Below are positions 1-8,900 of a stretch of 64,000 nt of DNA, in pieces (within the stretch, counting starts at the first letter, position 1; each line of letters starts with the position of its first letter). The notes beneath the pieces were generated by a model. It had not been told where the DNA came from. It searched no databases and saw nothing but the letters and a program-made list of their open reading frames with translations. Both the position numbers and the translations under genes were made by a program. This DNA is from Burkholderiales bacterium Ga0077543 (lineage in GTDB: Bacteria > Pseudomonadota > Gammaproteobacteria > Burkholderiales > Burkholderiaceae_C), in NCBI GenBank assembly GCA_001464055.1, contig LNET01000060.1, forward strand, positions 1 through 64,000, read 5' to 3'.

Positions 1-132
1 CCCCTCGATGGGCCCCATGGGCTCGGGCGCCGGGCCGGGTTCGGGCTGGTGTTCGAAGGGCAGCAGCGGCTCGCCGCCGTCCAGGTGGATGGGTCCGGCA
101 CCGCCCGGGCGGTCGGCAATGTGCATGGCCAT
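1..132 (-). CDS. N-terminal fragment of an unrecognised protein (window edge)
   Basis: A leftward frame begins with ATG at 132 and stays open to the edge of the window (44 codons). GGAG stands about 8 nt upstream of the ATG, a good ribosome binding site; a second in-frame ATG follows two codons later. The visible N-terminus is rich in Pro, Gly and Glu and shows no signal peptide or membrane segment. I do not recognise the family; the rest of the gene lies outside the window. Confidence 0.55.
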   Translation of the reverse strand, partial: MAMHIADRPGGAGPIHLDGGEPLLPFEHQPEPGPAPEPMGPIEG

Positions 133-186
133 GGAATGCTCCCTGTTCTAACGTCGAACAGTAGGGGTCCGGGCGCGGGCACACAG

Positions 187-243
187 CCTCGGATCGTTCC
201 CAGGGTGGGTGTGACTGCCCCCCGCAAACCCTCGGATCGTTCC
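187..243. repeat. 14-bp direct repeat, two copies 43 bp apart
   Basis: CCTCGGATCGTTCC occurs at 187-200 and again at 230-243, an exact repeat with a 43-bp period, about four helical turns. It lies 55-111 bp upstream of the start of the leftward gene at 132, where a pair of regulator binding sites would be expected. No regulator is identified, so this is a candidate operator only. Confidence 0.4.
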
Positions 244-297
244 TCAGTTGACAAGCGGGCGCGGGTGCGTCAACCGCACCGGGGTCGAGCCCTCATG

Positions 298-405
298 TCA
301 GGGCGCCGGCGCCTTCACCGCCAGCCCCAGGTGGTAGGCGATGAAGGCCAGCATGTCGGCAGCGCTCCCCGCGCCAGCCTTCGCCTCAGGGCGTGACCGC
401 GACCT
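298..405 (-). pseudogene. Possible C-terminal remnant of a lost gene
   Basis: Directly downstream of the alcohol dehydrogenase, a leftward frame ending with TGA at 298-300 encodes a plausible C-terminus (Leu-Ala-Phe-Ile-Ala-Tyr-His-Leu-Gly-Leu) with the codon use of real genes here. The frame is blocked upstream by a stop at 406-408 and overlaps the 3' end of the dehydrogenase. The only in-frame ATG, at 354, would give an 18-residue peptide. It may be the tail of a gene eroded by deletion; chance is possible in DNA this G+C rich. Confidence 0.25.
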
Positions 406-1459
406 TCAGCACGCCATCACGCTGGTGGCTGAACAGGTCGTAGGCGGCTTCGATGTCGTCCAGCTTGAAGCGGTGCGTCACCATCGCCCCCAGGTCGATG
501 CGGCCGCCTTCGATCACCGACATCAGCCGGCGCATGCGTTCCTTGCCGCCCGGGCACAGCGTGGTGACGATCTTGTGGTCGCCCAGGCCGGCGGCGAACG
601 CGCCCAGCGGAATGGTCAGGTCGGTGGAGTACACCCCCAGGCTGGATAGCGTGCCGCCGGGGCGCAGCACGCGCAGGCAGGCCTCGAAGGTCTGCTGCGT
701 GCCCAGCGCCTCGATCGCCACGTCGACACCGCGGCCGCCGGTCAGCCGCATGATCTCGTCCACCGGGTCCAGCTTGCTGGCGTCGATGACGTGGTCGGCG
801 CCCATCTTCGACGCCATGTCCAGCCGGCCCGCCAGGCGGTCGACCCCGATGACGACGCTGGCGCCACTGAGCTTGGCCCCGGCCGTGGCGCACAAGCCGA
901 TGGGCCCCTGCGCGAACACCGCGACGATGTCGCCGATGCGGATGTCGGCCCGTTCGGCGCCGCTGAAGCCGGTGGACATGATGTCCGGGCACATCAACAC
1001 CTGTTCGTCGGTCAGGGCGTCGGGCACGGGCGCCAGGTTCACCATCGCGTCGGGCACCAGCAGGTATTCGGCCTGGCAGCCGTCGATGGTGTTGCCGAAG
1101 CGCCAGCCGCCCAGTGCCTTCCATCCGTGCGCGGTGCCGGCACCGTCCTGCGAGCAGGTGCCGCACAGGCAGGCGTTGCTCCAGCCGCTGGGGGTGATGG
1201 CCCCGGCGATCACACGCTGGCCTTCACGGTAGCCCTGCACCGCCGAGCCCAGCTTCTCGATCACGCCCACCGGTTCGTGCCCGATGGTCAGGCCCTTGGC
1301 CACGGGGTACTCGCCCTTCAGGATGTGGACATCGGTGCCGCAGATGGTGGTGGTGGTGACGCGCATCAACGCGTCGAGCGGGCCGACGTCGGGAATGGGC
1401 TTGTCGTCCAGGACGATGCGCCCGGGTTCGACAAAAATGGCTGCCTTCATCTTGGCCAT
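386..1459 (-). CDS. Zinc-dependent alcohol dehydrogenase, medium-chain family
   Basis: The 357-residue protein has the length and layout of medium-chain dehydrogenase/reductases, which oxidise alcohols with NAD(P)+. The N-terminal half carries the catalytic-zinc signature (Cys in TTTICGTDVH near residue 40, then GHEPVG with the His and Glu near 61). The usual four-cysteine structural-zinc loop is reduced (only CLCGTC near residues 100-106 is obvious). A Rossmann segment follows near 180-200 (FAQGPIGLCATAGAKL). It most resembles the isopropanol/threonine dehydrogenase-like branch. GGAG six bases before ATG 1459 supports the start. It stands alone; the substrate cannot be told from context. Confidence 0.85.
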   Translation of the reverse strand: MAKMKAAIFVEPGRIVLDDKPIPDVGPLDALMRVTTTTICGTDVHILKGEYPVAKGLTIGHEPVGVIEKLGSAVQGYREGQRVIAGAITPSGWSNACLCGTCSQDGAGTAHGWKALGGWRFGNTIDGCQAEYLLVPDAMVNLAPVPDALTDEQVLMCPDIMSTGFSGAERADIRIGDIVAVFAQGPIGLCATAGAKLSGASVVIGVDRLAGRLDMASKMGADHVIDASKLDPVDEIMRLTGGRGVDVAIEALGTQQTFEACLRVLRPGGTLSSLGVYSTDLTIPLGAFAAGLGDHKIVTTLCPGGKERMRRLMSVIEGGRIDLGAMVTHRFKLDDIEAAYDLFSHQRDGVLKVAVTP

Positions 1460-2004
1460 GAACTGCTCCGGTAGTGGGATGGGTCATGCGGTGTTCCGGT
1501 GCCGAAGGCAAACGGGCCGCTGAACCAGTATCCCCAGCGCGGGTTGCAGTCGCTTGACCTCGATCAAGGGCGGGGCCTGCAAACCTTTGCGCCGTGGCTG
1601 CCAAGGCGCCGTTGATCGCAAGTCGCCAGCACGCCCGCCGCGGCGGCTGGAACAAAGCCCAGAGTTTCTGCGCCAGTTCCAGAGGTGAGCTTGTCGTTGG
1701 GAGTTGCCGTCGCTCCATGCTCATCGGCCGCTGTCGAATCTGCTCGCCGCGCGGTGGCCGATCAGACCCGCGGTGCCGGCGCTTGAGGCGATCTTCCGTT
1801 GGCGCGGACCTCTTTCGAAGCAGCGGCGACCCCCGAAATCCGGGGGCTACTTGAGCTGGCAATGCGATTGCATATTGCGATTGCGGAACGCTTGTTGCCA
1901 AGAATGGCGCAAGCACGCTGATCGTCCCTCGGGGAATTCCGCAGCGTGGTCTTGCAGGCCGTCCTGTCCACTCCACCCGCGCCATCACGTCGAGGTAGCT
2001 CACC
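1460..2004. other. 545-bp non-coding interval between divergent genes
   Basis: No convincing gene is seen here. It separates the leftward alcohol dehydrogenase from the rightward PEP-CTERM gene. It contains a short perfect inverted repeat at 1830-1846 (CCCCCG, spacer AAATC, CGGGGG) and, just downstream, the -24/-12 element listed separately. The inverted repeat could be an activator site or simply a stem; nothing in the sequence decides. Confidence 0.5.
1857..1872 (+). promoter_or_regulatory. Sigma-54 (-24/-12) promoter upstream of the PEP-CTERM gene
   Basis: TGGCAA-TGCGA-TTGCA matches the RpoN consensus TGGCAC-N5-TTGCA at all but one position. The invariant GG (1858-1859) and GC (1870-1871) are exactly 10 bp apart. 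Transcription would start near 1883, giving a leader of about 120 nt before ATG 2005. In exosortase systems the PrsK/PrsR pair with sigma-54 is known to control some PEP-CTERM genes, so site and gene fit each other. No prsR-like gene is in the window. Confidence 0.6.
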
Positions 2005-2637
2005 ATGACCCCACACATGAAGTCTCTTGCTGCCGCAGCCACCGTTGCCTGCAGCGCAGCGTTCGGCCAGGCTCATGCAGCCAGTTACGTGCTGGACCTG
2101 CAAGGCGTGGCTGGAGACATCGTCGTCGACAGTTTCGTCTCGGGCACTGACCAGATCACCCTGGGTCGTCTGGGCCTGATCGGGTTCGGACCCCCGATCG
2201 AACTGGTCCAGGGTGACGACATTTCCGCCATGGTCACCATCCTGGACGGGCCGCTGGTGGTACCGGCCTCGCCCAACCAGATCTTCGGCTTCGAGGTGAG
2301 TGGCATCAATCTCCCGCAGTTCGACAACTCGCCAGGGGCGAGTGTGGTGATGTCGGGAGAAGTCACGTTCTACCTGAACGGCGAGGTGGTGCGCACAGGG
2401 AGTGGCGGTTGCGGCAACTGTTCGTTCGTGGCCATTCTCCTGGCGCCCGGCGCGAGCTTTGCCTTCGACCAGATCGCGATGACAGGGCAGTTCCTGAATC
2501 TCACCAGCCCCTACACCATCGACAGAGCCGAGTTCGGCTATCAACTGACCCAGCCGGTGCCCGAACCCGCAACCTGGGCGCTGTGGCTGGCCGGGCTGGC
2601 CGGGATCACCCTGCTGGCGCGACGCCGGGCCGCCTGA
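2005..2637 (+). CDS. PEP-CTERM sorting-domain protein, secreted
   Basis: The 210-residue protein has a signal peptide (cleavage probably after the Ala-His-Ala near residue 25). A Gly/Ser/Val-rich beta-type body carries a Cys-Gly-Asn-Cys pair near residue 133. The C-terminus is a classic PEP-CTERM signal: Val-Pro-Glu-Pro-Ala-Thr, a hydrophobic stretch, then Ala-Arg-Arg-Arg. Such proteins are cut and sorted by exosortase (XrtA/EpsH type) in exopolysaccharide-producing Gram-negatives. GAGGT upstream supports the start. The body family is not recognised. A second PEP-CTERM gene lies at 9185-9871. Confidence 0.85.
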   Translation: MTPHMKSLAAAATVACSAAFGQAHAASYVLDLQGVAGDIVVDSFVSGTDQITLGRLGLIGFGPPIELVQGDDISAMVTILDGPLVVPASPNQIFGFEVSGINLPQFDNSPGASVVMSGEVTFYLNGEVVRTGSGGCGNCSFVAILLAPGASFAFDQIAMTGQFLNLTSPYTIDRAEFGYQLTQPVPEPATWALWLAGLAGITLLARRRAA

Positions 2638-3059
2638 GTCTTCATGCGTCGGCCGCGGCTTCGGCAACCGCCGGCCCGTTGATGAAAGAGATCGACTGCC
2701 CGCTGCAGTTCACGCAGCCCGGCGGCGACGTCGCCTCCGAACAGCGCAGGCTTGCAGGCCGTTGCCAGCGCGTCGATCAGCACGATGCCGGGGTCGCCGC
2801 CATGCCGTTTTTTCGCGGTTTCCAGCAATCCGTCGGCAACACGGCCGATCGTGGCGCCGCGCCAGGGTTGCGCCCTCAGCAGCTGGCTATAGACCAGGTG
2901 CAGCGCGATGGCGGTTTCGACGTCGCCTTGTTTCGCCCGGGCTGGTTCCGGCTCTATACGCGCGCGTTCGAGCAGTCGACGTGCACGTACTTATGGGTGC
3001 TTGTCGATCAGCCGTGCGTCGGCGTGATAAGCCGCCAGAGCGCACGGCAATTTCCCAAG
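2541..3059 (-). pseudogene. Decayed gene of unknown family, interrupted by an internal stop
   Basis: Between moeA and the PEP-CTERM gene a leftward frame reads as convincing protein: a segment with Ala-Ala-Tyr-His-Ala-Asp, then TAA at 2991-2993, then about 100 residues with strong third-position G/C bias, including Asp-Val-Glu-Thr-Ala-Ile-Ala and Gly-Ile-Val-Leu-Ile-Asp-Ala-Leu. A further in-frame TAG at 3060-3062 closes the upstream side. Only a TTG (2828) could start the longer piece, and its tail runs antisense into the PEP-CTERM gene. I read it as a remnant, possibly of a helical regulatory or chaperone-like protein; the family is not recognised. Confidence 0.4.
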
Positions 3060-4370
3060 CTACCCCACCAGCCCGTCGAACAGCCAGACGTCGACCATTC
3101 CGCCAGCCGGCACCGAGCCCTGATCGTGCCCGATGACGATGAGCGCATTGGCCTGGCTCATGCTGCGCAGGATGCCGGCGCCTTGCGATCCCGTCACCTG
3201 CACCTGCCACTGGCCATCATCGCCGCGGCTGACCAGGCCGCGCTGCAGTTCGGTGCGGCCAGGGCGCTTGCGGATGCCTTGCAGGCAGCGCGCCTGCAGC
3301 ACCGGCAGCGGCTCGGGCAGGGCGCCGGCCAGCTGCAGCAGGGCGCTGCGCACCAGCGCGTAGAACGTCACCAGGGCCGCCACCGGGTTGCCGGGCAGGG
3401 CAAACAGCCAGCTGCTGCGGCCGCCGTGCTGCACCGGGCCGAAGGCGAAGGGGCGGCCGGGGCGCATGGCCACCTTCCAGAACGCCACTTCGCCCATGCG
3501 GGCGAGCAGGGCGCGCGTGTGGTCGGCGTCACCGGCGCTCACGCCGCCGCTGGTCAGCACCACGTCGGCACCAGCGATGGCGGCTTCCAGCGTGTCCTGC
3601 AGGGCGGCGGGGTCGTCGCGCACCACGCCCAGGTCCAGCACGTCCATGCCCAGGCGCTGCAGCGCAGCCATCAGCGCGTAGCGGTTGCTGTCGTACACGC
3701 AGCCCGGGTCCAAAGCCTGGCCCAGGCTGCGCAGTTCGTCGCCGGTGGAAAACACCGCCACGCGCAGCCGCGGCCGCACCGGCACGCTGGCGATGCCCAG
3801 CGAAGCGATCAGGCCCAGGTCCGCCGGGCGCAGCACACGCCCGGCCTGCACCGCCGGCTTGTCCCGCGCCAGGTCTTCACCGCGGCGGCGGCGGTTTTCG
3901 CCCGACTGCAGCACGCCGGGGGCGATGTGCACCTGGCCGCTGGCGGGTTCGCCCTCGACGCGGCACAGTTCGATGGGCACCACCGTGTCCAGGCCGTCGG
4001 GCATCACCGCACCGGTCATGATGCGCACACATTCGCCGTCGGCCACCCGGCCCTGGAAGGGCGGACCGGCGAACACCGTGCCCACCGCACGCAGCTGCAG
4101 CGGCTGGCCGGCGGCCAGTCTGGCGCCGGCGAAGGCATAGCCGTCCATGGCCGAGTTGTCGTGGGCGGGCACGTCGATCGGCGACAGGATGTCGGCCGCC
4201 AGCACCCGGCCCAGCGCGGCGGTCAGCGGGCTGTGTTCCAGGCCGTCCAGCGGGCGCATGGCCGCGGCGATCGCGGCGCGGGCTTCGTCCAGGCTCAGCT
4301 GCGGGTCGCCAGCGGCAACGGGGGAGGGGCCCAGGGCCGGGCTCGGGTCGGGGGAAGCAGGCGCGTTCAT
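3060..4370 (-). CDS. moeA: Molybdopterin molybdenumtransferase MoeA
   Basis: MoeA inserts molybdate (or tungstate) into adenylylated molybdopterin, the last step of molybdenum cofactor synthesis in the cytoplasm. The 436-residue protein shows the family's marks in order: DNSAMDGYA (71-79), STGDEL (208-213), SGGVSAGD (274-281), a KVAMRPGRP segment (299-307) and LPGNPVA (325-331), with the small C-terminal domain after 345. ATG 4370 gives the standard family length; the frame runs 99 codons further upstream but without family features. Divergent from a tungstate/molybdate-type ABC transporter 94 bp away, which fits supply of the metal to the enzyme that uses it. Confidence 0.95.
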   Translation of the reverse strand: MNAPASPDPSPALGPSPVAAGDPQLSLDEARAAIAAAMRPLDGLEHSPLTAALGRVLAADILSPIDVPAHDNSAMDGYAFAGARLAAGQPLQLRAVGTVFAGPPFQGRVADGECVRIMTGAVMPDGLDTVVPIELCRVEGEPASGQVHIAPGVLQSGENRRRRGEDLARDKPAVQAGRVLRPADLGLIASLGIASVPVRPRLRVAVFSTGDELRSLGQALDPGCVYDSNRYALMAALQRLGMDVLDLGVVRDDPAALQDTLEAAIAGADVVLTSGGVSAGDADHTRALLARMGEVAFWKVAMRPGRPFAFGPVQHGGRSSWLFALPGNPVAALVTFYALVRSALLQLAGALPEPLPVLQARCLQGIRKRPGRTELQRGLVSRGDDGQWQVQVTGSQGAGILRSMSQANALIVIGHDQGSVPAGGMVDVWLFDGLVG

Positions 4371-4464
4371 GGTGCAATCGGCGGTTTGTGCCTGATTCTG
4401 CCGTGCCACCCCTGTTCCCTCGCGCCACCCCGATGCCCCTGGCCTGTCCGACCGCCACCGCCTC

Positions 4465-5961
4465 ATGAGCACGGTGGCCGACAGCCTGGGTCTGGCGCTG
4501 CAATTGGTGGCTGGCGCCGACGCGGAACTGCTGGGCATCGTGGGCTTGTCGCTGCGCGTCAGCCTGTCGGCCTGCCTGCTGGGGGCGGGCGTGGGCCTGT
4601 GGCTGGGGGCGTGGCTGGCGGTGGCCCGGTTTCGCGGGGTGGGCGGCGTGGTGTGGCTGTTGAACACCCTGCTGGCCCTGCCTTCGGTGGTGGTGGGGCT
4701 GTCGGTCTACCTGCTGCTGTCGCGCGCCGGGCCCCTGGGCAGCCTGGGCATCCTGTTCACGCCCACGGCGATGGTGGTGGCGCAAAGCGTGCTGGTGGTG
4801 CCGTTGATCGCCGCGCTCACGCGCCGGCTGGTGCTGGACGCGCTGGCCGAAGGCGGCGAGCAACTGCAGTCGCTGGGCGCCGGGCCGCTGCAGCGCGCGT
4901 TGCTGATGCTGGTGCACGAACGCCTGGCGGTGCTGACGGTGCTGCTGACGGCCTTCGGCCGGGCGATTTCCGAAGTGGGCGCGGTGATGATCGTGGGCGG
5001 CAACATCGACGGCGTCACCCGCGTGATGACGACCGCCATCGCGCTGGAAACGAGCAAGGGCGACCTGCCGCTGGCGCTGGCGCTGGGTTTGGTGCTGCTC
5101 GGGGTGGTGGGCATCGTCAACCTGGGCATTGCGCTGCTGCAGGCGCGTGCGGCCACGGCCACGACGCCCGACCTGGCCCCGGCGGCACGCCCGGGGCACC
5201 ACGGGCCGCCGCGCGAACCCGTCAGCCCGCCGCGCACCGATCCCGGCCCGGATCTGCTGCGCCTGGACGCCGCCGGCCTGCGCTTCGGCCAGGTGCATGC
5301 CCTGCAGCCCACGAGCCTGAATGTGCGCCGCGGCGAAAGCCTGGCCCTCATCGGCCCCAATGGGGCCGGCAAGACCAGCCTGCTGCGGCTGCTGCATGGC
5401 CTGCTGCCGCCCACCACCGGGCGGCGCATGGCCGTGCCCTTGCAGCCCGAAGGTCGGGCCCCGGTGGCAGCGATGCTGTTCCAGCGGCCTTTCCTGCTGC
5501 ACTTGTCGGCAGAGCGCAATGTGCTGCTGGGCCTGCTGCTGCAAGGCGTGCCGGCGGCCGAGCGGCCGGCACGCTGCGACGAGGCGCTGCGCCGGGTGGG
5601 CCTGCAGGGCCTGGGCGCGCGCGACGCGCGTTCGCTGTCGGGCGGGCAGCAACAACGGCTGGCCCTGGCCCGGGCCTGGGCACTGCGGCCGGACATCCTG
5701 TTCCTGGATGAGCCCACCGCCAGCCTGGACCCCGGGGCCAAGCGCGAGGTCGAGGCGCTGATCGCCGACGTGGCCGCTGCCGGCGTGACCCTGGTGATGA
5801 GCACGCACAACCTCGGGCAGGTCAAGCGCCTGGCCAGCCGCGTGCTGTACCTGGAAGCCGGCCGGGTGGCGGTGGACTTGCCCGCGCCTGGCTTCTTCGC
5901 CGCCGACCTGCCAGCCGATGCCGCGGCTTTTCTGCGCGGGGAGCGGCCCTGGGCGGGGTGA
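4465..5961 (+). CDS. Tungstate/molybdate-type ABC transporter, permease fused to ATPase (TupB-TupC-like)
   Basis: A single 498-residue chain holds both membrane and ATPase parts of an oxyanion importer. Residues 1-230 form a five- to six-helix permease with a binding-protein-dependent loop (EGGEQLQSLGAG, 129-140), closest in feel to TupB/WtpB. A Pro-rich linker (about 228-262) leads to an ABC ATPase: Walker A GPNGAGKTS (297-305), Q-loop Gln340, signature LSGGQQQR (391-398), Walker B ILFLDEP (411-417), His448. These are usually separate proteins. No binding protein is adjacent; the ModA-like gene at 19766 is the nearest candidate but lacks a signal peptide. Substrate is inferred from the divergent moeA. 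Confidence 0.8.
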   Translation: MSTVADSLGLALQLVAGADAELLGIVGLSLRVSLSACLLGAGVGLWLGAWLAVARFRGVGGVVWLLNTLLALPSVVVGLSVYLLLSRAGPLGSLGILFTPTAMVVAQSVLVVPLIAALTRRLVLDALAEGGEQLQSLGAGPLQRALLMLVHERLAVLTVLLTAFGRAISEVGAVMIVGGNIDGVTRVMTTAIALETSKGDLPLALALGLVLLGVVGIVNLGIALLQARAATATTPDLAPAARPGHHGPPREPVSPPRTDPGPDLLRLDAAGLRFGQVHALQPTSLNVRRGESLALIGPNGAGKTSLLRLLHGLLPPTTGRRMAVPLQPEGRAPVAAMLFQRPFLLHLSAERNVLLGLLLQGVPAAERPARCDEALRRVGLQGLGARDARSLSGGQQQRLALARAWALRPDILFLDEPTASLDPGAKREVEALIADVAAAGVTLVMSTHNLGQVKRLASRVLYLEAGRVAVDLPAPGFFAADLPADAAAFLRGERPWAG

Positions 5962-5971
5962 GGGCGGTGCG

Positions 5972-8900
5972 TCAGTGGCGCTTCGGCCCGCCCGTCAGGC
6001 CATCCCAGCGCGGCTCGCGCTGAGCCGCTGCTGCGGCGTCGAACAGCGGCTCCGCGGCACCGCCCTGCAGCCGCACCAGCGCGGCGCGGGCCTCACCGGC
6101 CGCGGCCGGGTCGGGGCCCAGGCGGGCCAGGGTTTCGCTGGCCCGCCAGTGCAGGTCGGCGAAGCCCTGCCGCCGGGCCAGCGCCTGCGCCTTGGCCACC
6201 AGGGCACGTGCCCCAGCGCCGGCTCCGGCCGAGCCCTGGCCCGCCATCGGTCCCGCCTGCTGCGCACGCGCCTGCAGCAGCCAGGCTTCGGCCAGGGGCT
6301 CGAGCAGGCCGCCCCGCTGGGCGGCGGCGGCCTGCACGCCGGCGGCCTGGGCGGCGGCCGGCAGGTCACCGCAGGCCAGTGCCTGTTCGGCCCGCAGCCG
6401 GGCCAGCCGCACCTGCACCAGCGGGTGGGTGCTGCTGTGGGCCACGGCCTGCAGCCGCGCCAGCGCGGCCGGCGCCAGTGGCATGCCGGCCGCGCTGGCC
6501 GCCAGCCCTTGCGCCAGCACCAGCTGCGACACGCGCAGCGGCTCGGGGCTGGTGGTCAGCAGCGGCGCGGCTTCGTCCAGCAGCGCCTGCGCGGCTGCGA
6601 TGCGCCCGCACTGCAGCAGCAGCCGGGCGCGGCGCACCAGGGCCTCGGCCTCGAAGCCGGGGCTGGCTTGCTGGCAGGCGCGGGCGTGGGCGCCCAGCAG
6701 GGCGGTGTCGGCCTCGGCATGGCGGCCCGCGCTCGTCAGCACCAGGCCCAGCACCAGCAGCGACAGCGTCTCGGTGTGCGCCACGCCGGCCCAGCCGTGC
6801 AGGCTGCGGCGGGCCATGGCTTCGGCCTCGTCGATGCGGCCCAGGGCCTGCAGCATCACCGCCAGGTCGTTCTCGACGGTGATGCCGCGGCAATAGTCGG
6901 GGTGGCGTTCGAGCAGACGCGCCAGGGCGTCGTGCGCGGCCTGCACCTCGCCGCCGAACCAGTGGATCTGCCCTTCGAAGCTGAGCAGGGTGGGCCGCTG
7001 CGGCGCCGCTTCGCGCAGCTGCGCCAGGCAGGCCCAGGCGGCGGGAATGTCGGGCTCGCGCATGGCCAGCTCGATCAGCACCTCCAGTGCGTCGATGTGT
7101 TCGTGCAGGGGCAGGCGGGGCAGCAGTGAACGCAGGCGGCCGGCATGCTGACGGGCGGCAGCGATGTCGCCGGCGAACACACGGTTGTCCACACGCGCGG
7201 ACAGCAGCCGGCCTTCGATCTGCCGCCGCTGCTCGGCATCGGCCACGGCGCCCAGCTGGGCCTGCACGGCGGCCAGCAGGGCTTCGCCGCGCGCCAGGTC
7301 GGCAAACAGGTCGCACGCGGCCAGTTCGAGCCGCGCGCGCAAGGCTTGGGTGGCGTCCAGCGAGTCATCGGCCACCTCGCGCCAGAGCGCGCGGGCGGCG
7401 TCGAAGTCGCCGCGCGACTTCAGCTGCTCGGCGCCGCGGTGGCGCCAGGCCAGCGCGGTCTGCGGCTCGCCGGCGGCGCGCCAATGTTCGGCGATGGTCA
7501 GCGCATCGACACTGGGCTGCTCGGCCAGCCATAGGGCGGCATGGCGGTGCAGGGCCGTGCGCCGCGGCGCAGGCAGGGTGCCGTCGACGGCCTGGCGGAT
7601 CAGGTCGTGCCGGCAGGCCAGCACCGCGCCGATGGGCTGCAGCAGGCCGCTGGCCACGGCCCGGGCACACAGGGCCTCGCACTCGGTGTCGGTGGCGGCC
7701 CCGGCGAGCGCGCCCAGGGCCGCAGGCGGCACCGGCTGCACGAACACCGCCGCGGCCTCCACCGCACGTTGCGCCGCCGCCGGCAGGGCCTGCAGGCGGC
7801 CGCGCACCAGGCGCAGCACCAGGTCGGCCTGCGCCAGCGGCACGCCGGTGTCGGGCTCGGGGGCGCCGGCGGCCAGCAGCTCGCCCAGCAGAAAGGCGTT
7901 GCCGGCGCTCAGCGCGTGCAGGCGGTCGATCTGCCCGGGCGACAGGGCGTGCTGCGGCCAGCGTGCCCGGCAGGCCAGGGCCAGGGCTTCGCGGTCGAGC
8001 GGCGGCACGTCGACCTCTTCCAGCCGCACGGCGTTGCGCAAGCCCTGCAGGGCGCGTTCGAGAACCGGCCCGATCTCGTGCCGGCGCACTGCGGCGCGCC
8101 AGGGCAGCCGGCCCTGGTAGGCCAGCATCAGCAGCCATTCGACGGTGGCCGGGTCGCACCACTGCAGGTCGTCGACCAGCAGCAGCGGCGTCAGCGCCTC
8201 GAAGGCGCGGGCCAGCGCCTCGACCAGGCGGGTCTGCGCGGTGGTGGCGTCCAGCGGCGGCAGGGCTTCTTCGGGGGCCAGTTCCGGCAGCACGCGGGCC
8301 AGGTCCAGCCGATAGGGGCGCAGGGGATGGCTGGGTTCACGCAGGGCGCGCTGCAGCACCGCCACCTGCTCGCGCAGCACGTCGAGCAGCGGCCGGTAGG
8401 GCATGGCGTGCAGGCCTTCCAGGCCGCGCAGGCAGGGGGCCTGCGGGTAGGCGGTGCGCAGCAGGGTGGTCTTGCCGGCGCCGGCTTCGCCCAGCAGCAG
8501 CAGGGCGGGTGCCGGGCTGGCCAACAGGCGTTGCAACTGCAGCGTGCGGCCGGGCAGCAGCGCCGGCGTCACGTCGGCGGGCGCGGGCTCGGCAGGCGGT
8601 GCGGCCGCCGGGCTGGTCGGGCGCGGACGGCCAGCCTGCAGCCAGGCGCTGTGGAGCGTCTGCGCAAACTCGTCGGCCCAATGGCCGAAGTGTTCGTAGC
8701 CCGTCAGCTGCCAGCCCGGCAGCCAGGCCGGCGGGCCGTGGCGCAGCGCAGCGGCGGCGTCACCGGCCTGCTGCGCGGCGTGTTGTTCGGCCAGGTCGGT
8801 GGGCAGGTTCAGACGAACCCGCGTGCGATCGGCCACCAGGGCGTCGCGCCGGCCCCAGGCATCCAGCAGGGTCCGGCTGCGGTGCAGGTTGATGCGCAGA

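Noticed and set aside
4371-4464. ModE box or molybdenum-cofactor riboswitch between moeA and the ABC transporter
   Set aside because: No TATATA-type palindrome or recognisable riboswitch core; the gap is only 94 bp.
2409-5711. Very long plus-strand open frame opposite moeA and continuing into the transporter gene
   Set aside because: Its product is a low-complexity Gln/His/Arg/Ala string, typical of the shadow of a G+C-rich gene; moeA on the other strand explains the region.
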